Positions 1 through 5,365 of a stretch of DNA of 5,365 bases are shown here, piece by piece. Source of the stretch: Flavobacterium sp. (lineage in GTDB: Bacteria > Bacteroidota > Bacteroidia > Flavobacteriales > Flavobacteriaceae); NCBI GenBank assembly GCA_015478765.1, contig JADMKR010000079.1:1-5365 (forward strand), written 5' to 3'. Each line of letters starts with the position of its first letter. Position 1 is the stretch's first letter. The position numbers were made by a program, and so were the translations under genes. The notes beneath the pieces were generated by a model, which saw only the letters and a list, made by a program, of their open reading frames with translations, ran no database searches and was not told where the DNA came from.

Positions 1-2
1 AG

Positions 3-308
3 GCCGAGGCGAAGACGCTTCTTTCCTACCTCGGACTATCGCATCGGATAAACCATCAACCGAATGAACTGTCGGGCGGCGAACAACAGCGCGTGGCCGT
101 TGCCAGAGCACTGATAAATAAGCCCGCTGTTATTTTTGCCGACGAACCTTCGGGAAATCTCGATACAGCATCGGCTGAAAATCTGCACAAACTCTTCTTC
201 GAGCTTCGCAATGAATTTGGCCAAACATTCGTAATAGTCACCCATAATGAAGATCTTGCCAATATGGCCGATCGAAAACTAGTAATGGTCGATGGCCGAA
301 TTCCGTAA
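3..308 (+). CDS. LolD-like ABC transporter ATP-binding protein, C-terminal part (5' end outside window)
   Basis: This is the nucleotide-binding subunit of an ABC transporter. It hydrolyses ATP on the cytoplasmic face to drive a membrane partner. The last 101 residues are visible: the ABC signature LSGGEQQR at 69-92, Walker B VIFADEP at 129-149 with the catalytic Glu, the D-loop SGNLD at 150-164, and the switch His in VTHN at 237-248. The Walker A half lies upstream of the window. The wording around the motifs and the short end (VDGRI then stop) fit the LolD/MacB/FtsE subgroup. LolD, which drives lipoprotein release with LolC/E permeases, is the best family match, but no permease gene is in view, so the substrate is inferred. 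The frame is open to the left edge, so an internal GTG at 93 is not a start. The next gene begins 3 bases after the stop. Confidence 0.9.
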   Translation, partial: AEAKTLLSYLGLSHRINHQPNELSGGEQQRVAVARALINKPAVIFADEPSGNLDTASAENLHKLFFELRNEFGQTFVIVTHNEDLANMADRKLVMVDGRIP

Positions 309-311
309 TCT

Positions 312-2000
312 ATGCTATTGATCCTGCTAAGCTGGACATACATTTTTATTACAGCGGTCAACTTTGGCTGTATCACCAATCGATTTTTCCGACTCAAAAT
401 GGACAGTATACCCGTTACGGCATTTCTGGGTCTGTTTACAATCACCATTCTGGCGGGATTTTGGGCACTTTTCACAAGAGTCAACTTCGAGTTTCACATG
501 ATTCTATTGTTGATCAACCTGCTCATCTGGTTTCGGTATCGCATTGATATTCAATCTCTTTACCGCAACGGAATCACCCAATTTAAAAGTTTTTCACCAA
601 GTCATCGATTACTTCTTTGTGTAATTGGCATCATAATTTTGGCCAACAGTGCGGCGGCGCCGTTTATTGTTGACAACGAATCATATTATATCCAAACCAT
701 CAAATGGCTTAACGAATACGGATATGTGCACGGTGTCGCAAATTTGCACATTTTCTTAGGTCAGCAAAGCGGTTGGCATTTGACCCAAAGCGCTCTGAAC
801 TTTTCGTTTTTATATTCCGAGTTTAATGACCTCGGCGGATTTTGTCTGCTACTTGGCAATTTCTTCGCCTTTAGCCTGCTTCAGGATTTTTCTGAAAATC
901 GGAACCGAAATAGTCTGATTTTTGGCTTGTTCCCGATATTCAATGTGCTGCTGCTTCAATTCGCAAACGCTCCATCGCCCGATTTGCCGGTTTATATTCT
1001 GACATTTTTAATCGTATATTATTTTGTTGCTGAATTTAACAAAGCCACTGGCAATGGATTTATCGTTACATGCATTCTGACGATTTTCGCTGTCTTTATC
1101 AAAAGCACGGCTGCAGGTTTGGTCGTTTTTCCAATGATTCTTATCATCAGGAATTTCACCGGAAATCAGAGGGATTTATTTCGCATATTAGGCGCAGTAC
1201 TTGCACTGAGCGTGTTATTTGTATCGAAGAACTATGTCACGAGCGGCCATCCCCTTTTTCCAATCGTCTGGTCGCCGGGCGGCGCGCACGCAGTTCCGGA
1301 TGCAGTCGCAAATTTCTATTTTTCGATGACGAAATTATTTGGCTATCGTATATCACTCGCCGAATTCAGCCATATGAGCGCGACCGATTTATTTATTACC
1401 TGGTTGCAACTTCCGAAGCTACATGGATTTTTTAATTGGCTATTGCTGGTTCTGGTTGCCATCACACCGTTTTTTCTGTTGAAAATTAAGCAGCGGCAGT
1501 GGTGGCTGGTATATAGTGCTATGCTTTTCCAAATCGCGATTTTGGCAATATCGTCTCCCCAGTATCGTTTCTTCCTGCATTTTATTTTATTATTTTTATG
1601 CGTACTTCTAAGCGTTATAATTCCCAGAAGATTGATCACCTCCGCAGTTGGAGTAAGCACGTTTATAGCGGTATTTGTCACCTTAACGAGTATCAATCTG
1701 TCCTCGTTGACCAATAACCCGCTGAACGGAACCACCAATACACTTGGGGTTTCCAATTTAGTTTTCCCGCATGCCGATTCTAATCGCGTAACAGCATTCA
1801 TACCATTGACTGAAGGAAACCTCCAATATTATTCTCCGGCAGATCATCCATTTTTTTGGGGGACCGGCGACGGACCCTTGCCGTGTGTGAACGGCGCACA
1901 AATCGAATATTTCAAAAAACACCTGCGCGTCGTTCCGCAGCTTCTCGGATCTGATCTAAGCGAAGGCTTTTACGCGCGGGAACTGAGCCCAATTGAATAG
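312..2000 (+). CDS. LIC_10190-type multi-pass membrane protein, possible GT-C-like glycosyltransferase
   Basis: This 562-residue integral membrane protein has about ten hydrophobic segments, for example residues 1-20, 33-55, 62-75, 98-118, 174-190, 201-218, 226-241, 250-278, 289-304, 373-391, 398-413, 420-437 and 441-460, then a roughly 100-residue polar C-terminal region. After the fourth segment comes an acidic loop, DNESYY (121-126), and then GYVHGVANLH (137-146) and SGWH (153-156). A further loop has SGHPLFP (311-317). This arrangement of an acidic loop plus a G-x-P-x-x-P loop is what I recognise from the LIC_10190 membrane family and recalls GT-C enzymes that use polyprenyl-phosphate sugars in the envelope. 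Family placement is fairly secure; catalysis and substrate are inference. ATG 312 follows the upstream stop by 3 bases with no Shine-Dalgarno, which suggests co-transcription and perhaps translational coupling. The next gene follows after 15 bases. Confidence 0.82.
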   Translation: MLLILLSWTYIFITAVNFGCITNRFFRLKMDSIPVTAFLGLFTITILAGFWALFTRVNFEFHMILLLINLLIWFRYRIDIQSLYRNGITQFKSFSPSHRLLLCVIGIIILANSAAAPFIVDNESYYIQTIKWLNEYGYVHGVANLHIFLGQQSGWHLTQSALNFSFLYSEFNDLGGFCLLLGNFFAFSLLQDFSENRNRNSLIFGLFPIFNVLLLQFANAPSPDLPVYILTFLIVYYFVAEFNKATGNGFIVTCILTIFAVFIKSTAAGLVVFPMILIIRNFTGNQRDLFRILGAVLALSVLFVSKNYVTSGHPLFPIVWSPGGAHAVPDAVANFYFSMTKLFGYRISLAEFSHMSATDLFITWLQLPKLHGFFNWLLLVLVAITPFFLLKIKQRQWWLVYSAMLFQIAILAISSPQYRFFLHFILLFLCVLLSVIIPRRLITSAVGVSTFIAVFVTLTSINLSSLTNNPLNGTTNTLGVSNLVFPHADSNRVTAFIPLTEGNLQYYSPADHPFFWGTGDGPLPCVNGAQIEYFKKHLRVVPQLLGSDLSEGFYARELSPIE

Positions 2001-2015
2001 TGAATTGGTATCTTT

Positions 2016-2786
2016 ATGCCGATGACAAAAAAAGAACTAAAAGATTTTCTTGACGAAAAAGTGTCGCAGTACAATACGCCGCAGTTTATCGATTCGGATC
2101 CGATTCAGATCCCGCATCTCTTCAGTGGGCGTGAGGACATCGAAGTATCAGGGTTTCTTGCCGCAACGATTGCATGGGGCAACCGGACGATGATTATTCG
2201 CAATTCGAAAAAAATCATCGAATTGATGGGTAACGCACCATACGATTTTGTAATGTCGCACTCCGACCGCGAGCTGCAACAATTGTCGGATTTTGTTCAC
2301 CGTACCTTCAACGGCGGGGATTTGGTTACATTTGTTACCTCGCTTAAACACATCTACAGCATCCACGGCGGGCCTGAAGCGATATTCGCCCAATATATAC
2401 AAAATGACAATCTGCAGCCCGCCATCCATGAATTCAAAAAAGCATTCTTTGAGGTTCCACATTTACAGCGCACCCAAAAACATGTGGGCGATCCGGCGCG
2501 CGGATCATCAGCAAAGAGAATCAATATGTTCCTGCGCTGGATGGTACGCAACGATAACTGCGGTGTGGATTTCGGATTATGGGATAAAATTCCGCCATCA
2601 GCATTGTCGTGTCCGCTCGATGTGCATTCCGGCAATGTCGCGCGAAAACTGGGCTTGCTCAACCGAAAACAAAACGATGCGAAAGCAGTAGCCGAACTCG
2701 ATCTGCAATTGCGATCACTTGACAAAAACGATCCGGTAAAATATGATTTTGCCCTATTCGGATTAGGCGTTTTTGAGAAGTTCTGA
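2016..2786 (+). CDS. TIGR02757/DUF2400 family protein
   Basis: This soluble protein of 256 residues is full length for the TIGR02757 (DUF2400) family, which has no established function that I know of. Conserved-looking blocks are FSGREDIEVSGFLAATIAWG (36-55), the KRINMFLRWMVR stretch (167-178), PLDVHSGNVARKLGLL (200-215) and YDFALFGLGV (243-252). Lys167 followed by FLR, then Asp202-x-His204 and a K/R-LGL turn, resembles the Lys/Asp arrangement of Ogg-type HhH-GPD DNA glycosylases. This is a hypothesis and not an assignment. There is no signal peptide or membrane segment. Two starts are possible, ATG 2016 and ATG 2022 two codons later, and the sequence does not decide between them. The gene lies 15 bases after the membrane-protein stop with no convincing promoter, so it is probably read from the upstream transcript. 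Confidence 0.88.
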   Translation: MPMTKKELKDFLDEKVSQYNTPQFIDSDPIQIPHLFSGREDIEVSGFLAATIAWGNRTMIIRNSKKIIELMGNAPYDFVMSHSDRELQQLSDFVHRTFNGGDLVTFVTSLKHIYSIHGGPEAIFAQYIQNDNLQPAIHEFKKAFFEVPHLQRTQKHVGDPARGSSAKRINMFLRWMVRNDNCGVDFGLWDKIPPSALSCPLDVHSGNVARKLGLLNRKQNDAKAVAELDLQLRSLDKNDPVKYDFALFGLGVFEKF

Positions 2787-2820
2787 ATTACACGTAGCGC
2801 TAATTAAGCCAACGACTTTC

Positions 2821-2850
2821 TTTGCGATGCGGCATTTTGACGTACCTTTG
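2821..2850 (+). promoter_or_regulatory. Bacteroidota-type promoter of the DEAD-box helicase gene
   Basis: TTTG at 2821-2824 and TACCTTTG at 2843-2850 match the Bacteroidota -33 (TTTG/TTG) and -7 (TAnnTTTG) elements with an 18-base spacer. Transcription should begin a few bases after 2850, giving a leader of about 10 bases before ATG 2866. The site lies between the DUF2400 stop and the helicase and argues against helicase starts upstream of it. The consensus is established knowledge; its use here is inferred. Confidence 0.7.
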
Positions 2851-2865
2851 CCAAAAAGCATGCAA

Positions 2866-4218
2866 ATGGCCACATTCGAGCAATTCAATCTTCCCAAATC
2901 AGTACAGAAAGCAATAGATGATTTAGGATTTACCACACCTACGCCTATCCAGGAAAAATCTTTTCCGGTAATAATGTCGGGTCGCGATATGATGGGGATT
3001 GCCCAAACCGGTACCGGAAAAACTTTGGCTTATTTGCTGCCATTGCTTAAATTGTACAAGTTCACACCTACCGATACACCTCGGATCGTCATACTCGTTC
3101 CTACGCGCGAATTGGTGGTACAAGTAGCCGATGAAGTCGAAAAACTAACCAAATACATGTCGGTTCGCATCGCTGCGATTTACGGCGGGGTCAATATCAA
3201 TACACAAAAAACGGCAGTCTATCAGGGAATTGATATACTCGTTGGAACACCGGGCCGCGTGATGGATCTGGCATTGGATAATGTCATCCGTTTTGACGAA
3301 ACACAGAAATTGGTCATCGACGAATTTGACGAAATGTTGAACCTCGGTTTCCGTCCGCAGTTAACATCAATTTTGGCCATGATGAAGCCGCGCCGTCAAA
3401 ATATATTGTTTTCGGCTACCATGACCGAAGATGTGGATGCAATCCTGAACGACTATTTCGACTTTCCCGAAGAAGTGACATTGGCACCATCGGGTACACC
3501 GCTTGAAAACATAGAACAGCTGGCTTATAACGTTGTGAATTTCAACACCAAAGTAAACCTGCTGTCGCATCTTCTGATGACCGATGAGTCGATGCAACGC
3601 GTACTGGTGTTTGTGAACAATAAACGGATATCCGATTTGTTGCACGAAAAAATCGAATCTAACTTTGAAGGTCAATTCGGTGTTATACACTCAAACAAGT
3701 CGCAGAATTATCGTTTGAATACCATGGCTTCGTTCCAGAGCGGAGCATTGCGCGGAATCATTACGACCGATGTGATGGCACGCGGACTCGACATTTCCAA
3801 TATAACGCACGTAGTCAATTTTGAGATGCCCGAAATCCCCGAGCAATATATGCACCGCATTGGAAGAACTGGTCGCGCCGATGCCACGGGAACCGCAATA
3901 AGCCTTATTACACCGCGCGAAGAGGAAATGAAAATAGAAATCGAACTGTTGATGAACCGCGAACTGGACATGCTGGAATTCCCGGCCGAGGTCGAGGTTT
4001 CCACGTTGTTAATTGGACCCGAAAAAGAGAAGGAGAAAATTAAATTCCTGCTCAAAAAACCAAAATTGGACGGCGATGGCGCATTTCAGGAGAAATCGGC
4101 TAAGAACAAAAAAGTCAATTTGGGCGGACCGTCAAAAACAAAGAAAAAAACAGGCGGATCGGTAAACCGCAACCTATTGCGCAGCCAGAACAAAAAACGG
4201 AACGACAAGAATAAGTAA
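2866..4218 (+). CDS. DEAD-box ATP-dependent RNA helicase (DEFD variant of motif II)
   Basis: This ATP-dependent RNA helicase of 450 residues would remodel RNA duplexes in the cytoplasm, as in ribosome assembly or mRNA decay; which role is not visible. Motifs in order: Q motif with PTPIQ (25-29), Walker A AQTGTGKT (46-53), Ia PTREL (79-83), Ib TPGR (128-131), motif II DEFD (152-155), III SAT (183-185), IV region VLVFVNN, V TTDVMARGLD (Asp302 in it) and VI HRIGRTGR (330-337). A Lys/Asn-rich tail from about 399 to the end is probably disordered and RNA-binding. I chose ATG 2866 because it begins just before the Q motif and sits 15 bases after the promoter -7 box. ATG 2860 is a close alternative (452 aa). 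ATG 2827 and TTG 2773 stay in frame but would lie in or before the promoter. Motif II has Phe and Asp where the name-giving box has Ala and Asp. Confidence 0.95.
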   Translation: MATFEQFNLPKSVQKAIDDLGFTTPTPIQEKSFPVIMSGRDMMGIAQTGTGKTLAYLLPLLKLYKFTPTDTPRIVILVPTRELVVQVADEVEKLTKYMSVRIAAIYGGVNINTQKTAVYQGIDILVGTPGRVMDLALDNVIRFDETQKLVIDEFDEMLNLGFRPQLTSILAMMKPRRQNILFSATMTEDVDAILNDYFDFPEEVTLAPSGTPLENIEQLAYNVVNFNTKVNLLSHLLMTDESMQRVLVFVNNKRISDLLHEKIESNFEGQFGVIHSNKSQNYRLNTMASFQSGALRGIITTDVMARGLDISNITHVVNFEMPEIPEQYMHRIGRTGRADATGTAISLITPREEEMKIEIELLMNRELDMLEFPAEVEVSTLLIGPEKEKEKIKFLLKKPKLDGDGAFQEKSAKNKKVNLGGPSKTKKKTGGSVNRNLLRSQNKKRNDKNK

Positions 4219-4254
4219 CCGAAATACGTTACATTTCTAAAACAAGCGGCGTCG

Positions 4255-4285
4255 TTTACCAAAACAGAAAAAAGTTGTACTTTTG
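4255..4285 (+). promoter_or_regulatory. Bacteroidota-type promoter of the BatA-domain gene
   Basis: TACTTTTG at 4278-4285 is a perfect TAnnTTTG -7 element, and TTTA at 4255-4258 is a near match to the -33 TTTG, with a 19-base spacer. Transcription would start near 4290, leaving a leader of about a dozen bases before ATG 4302. The 16-base gap from the -7 box to the ATG nearly equals the 15 bases at the helicase gene. No strong Shine-Dalgarno is present. Confidence 0.68.
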
Positions 4286-4301
4286 AAAAACTTAAATCAG
4301 A

Positions 4302-5365
4302 ATGCATTTTAAAAATCCGGAAATCCTTTACTTCCTTTTTCTTCTGGTAATCCCGATTCTGGTTCACTTATTTCAATTACGCCGATTCAAAAAGCAGCTA
4401 TTTACCAATGTCAGGTTTTTAAAAGAACTGTCGGTTCAAACGCGTAAAAGTTCGAAAATCAAAAAGTGGCTGTTATTATTCACAAGGCTATTTCTTCTCG
4501 CCTCTTTGATTTTCGCTTTTGCACAACCATTTTTCAAAGCAAATGATAGTGAAGGAACGTCAAACGAACTGTTTATAGTCCTCGATAATTCGTTCAGCAT
4601 GCAGGCTAAAGGGAAAAATGGGGAATTGCTGAAACGTGCAGTGGAAGATTTATTGACGCATGTACCTCCAGAGCGGAATTTCACATTAATTACAAATGAC
4701 AATACCTACTGGAATACCGATATTCGCTCCGTCCGGAACGACCTGCAAAATTTGTCATACAGCGGCGTAGCCTTCCGCCCCGATGCGGCCCTGGCCACCA
4801 TTAATTCACGTAAATCCAATTATAATAAAGATGTCGTTTTCATCAGCGATGGACTCGGTGTGGGAAGTTCGCAATTGGCGGGTCTCGACCCAGCCAACAA
4901 CACCTTCTTTGTAACTCCCGAAGCTGAACAACGTAGCAATACCGCCGTAGATAGTGCTTACATTAATAATATAACCGACAACTTTTATGAACTTACCATA
5001 AATCTTTCGGCTTATGGCGAACTCGCTTCAGAGATGCCCATCGCTCTTTATAACCATCAAAAATTGGTCGGGAAAACAGTTGCCAATTTCGATTCGGCAC
5101 AAAAATCAGTGACATTTACAATACCTAAAGAGGATTTCCAAGGCTTTGCAGAAATCACCGACAATGGTCTGCCATACGATAACCGACTCTACTTCAGCAT
5201 ATCGAAACCTAAGAAATCCAGGGTTTTAAGTATTGGCCGCGCCGATAAAAGCAATTTCCTGTCTAAAATCTACACCAGTCGGGAGTTTGATTATACCAAC
5301 TCTGAATTGCGTTCGCTTGATTACAATGCGATTGATTTAAACGATGTTGTTCTTTTGAATGAACT
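4302..5365 (+). CDS. BatA-domain (aerotolerance regulator N-terminal) vWA-like membrane protein, 3' end outside window
   Basis: The first 354 residues of a membrane-anchored protein are present and the frame is open to the right edge. Residues 6-26 form a membrane segment with IPILVHLF, then a basic loop (RRFKK 27-31, VRFLKEL 37-43), then a second segment at about 56-76 ending in FAFAQPF. This hairpin is the hallmark of the BatA N-terminal domain (TIGR02226). A von Willebrand A-like domain follows, with MIDAS motif DNSFS at 95-99 and the FISDG strand end at 180-184; I do not see a clear MIDAS Thr between them. A likely beta-rich segment follows from about residue 225. Members in Bacteroidota usually run well past 600 residues, so roughly half is missing. 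Bat proteins are linked to aerotolerance in Bacteroides, but the role of this stand-alone type is not known. ATG 4302 opens directly on the conserved N-terminus and has its own promoter upstream. Confidence 0.88.
   Translation, partial: MHFKNPEILYFLFLLVIPILVHLFQLRRFKKQLFTNVRFLKELSVQTRKSSKIKKWLLLFTRLFLLASLIFAFAQPFFKANDSEGTSNELFIVLDNSFSMQAKGKNGELLKRAVEDLLTHVPPERNFTLITNDNTYWNTDIRSVRNDLQNLSYSGVAFRPDAALATINSRKSNYNKDVVFISDGLGVGSSQLAGLDPANNTFFVTPEAEQRSNTAVDSAYINNITDNFYELTINLSAYGELASEMPIALYNHQKLVGKTVANFDSAQKSVTFTIPKEDFQGFAEITDNGLPYDNRLYFSISKPKKSRVLSIGRADKSNFLSKIYTSREFDYTNSELRSLDYNAIDLNDVVLLNE

Noticed and set aside
131..138. TATTTTTG, another -7-like match
   Set aside because: It encodes Walker B residues of the ABC ATPase and no gene start follows nearby; expected by chance in A/T-rich sequence.
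634..642. TAATTTTG, a match to the Bacteroidota -7 element
   Set aside because: It lies inside the membrane-protein gene with no properly spaced -33 box (nearest TTTG is about 14 bases away) and no gene start follows.
1343..1801. Long antisense open frames, for example 1343-1801 and 56-484 on the - strand
   Set aside because: They are mirror frames of clear + strand genes and their translations show no recognisable domain.
2001..2015. TATCTTTA just before DUF2400 as a promoter
   Set aside because: The last base departs from TAnnTTTG, the ATG overlaps it, and the nearest TTG upstream is about 13 bases away, too close for a -33 box.
2795..2802. Palindrome TAGCGCTA in the gap before the helicase
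   Set aside because: Eight bases with no flanking arms or second copy near the promoter; could be chance, and no operator can be supported.
2773..2865. In-frame upstream extension of the helicase from TTG 2773 (overlapping DUF2400) or ATG 2827
   Set aside because: The extra residues do not resemble a helicase N-terminus, the family normally opens right before the Q motif, and a strong promoter match at 2821-2850 would fall inside the coding region.
4221..4237. Inverted repeat GAAAT/ATTTC after the helicase stop as a terminator
   Set aside because: Only five mostly A-T pairs with a 7-base loop and no T-run after it; too weak to call.

Overview
The window reads as Bacteroidota chromosome, most likely Flavobacteriia or a close relative. 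Three things point that way: the protein families present (a LolD-type ABC ATPase, a LIC_10190-type membrane protein, a TIGR02757/DUF2400 protein and a BatA-domain protein), two intergenic promoters of the Bacteroidota form TTTG/TTTA-N18-19-TAnnTTTG, and the lack of purine-rich Shine-Dalgarno sequences before the starts. All five genes lie on the + strand and the region is densely coding. No tRNA, rRNA, CRISPR array, insertion sequence or long repeat is visible.

Layout: (1) positions 3-308 hold the C-terminal part of a LolD-like ABC ATPase, cut by the left edge. (2) Only 3 bases later, 312-2000 encodes a multi-pass membrane protein of the LIC_10190 type, probably a GT-C-like glycosyltransferase or a relative. 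(3) After 15 bases, 2016-2786 encodes a complete TIGR02757/DUF2400 protein. These three are tightly packed and probably share a transcript. (4) A 79-base gap holds a good promoter, followed by a DEAD-box RNA helicase whose start I place at 2866 (ends 4218, 450 aa). (5) An 83-base gap holds a second promoter of the same architecture, followed by a BatA-domain, vWA-like membrane protein from 4302 that runs off the right edge.

The genes do not form one obvious pathway. The first three look like a read-through block (ATPase of an envelope ABC system, envelope glycan or lipid enzyme, possible DNA-repair-like protein), and the last two appear to have their own promoters. I found no clear new multi-gene system. 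The points most worth a second look are the Ogg/HhH-GPD-like residue pattern in the DUF2400 protein, the matched pair of promoters with very short predicted leaders, and the DEFD variant of motif II in the helicase.
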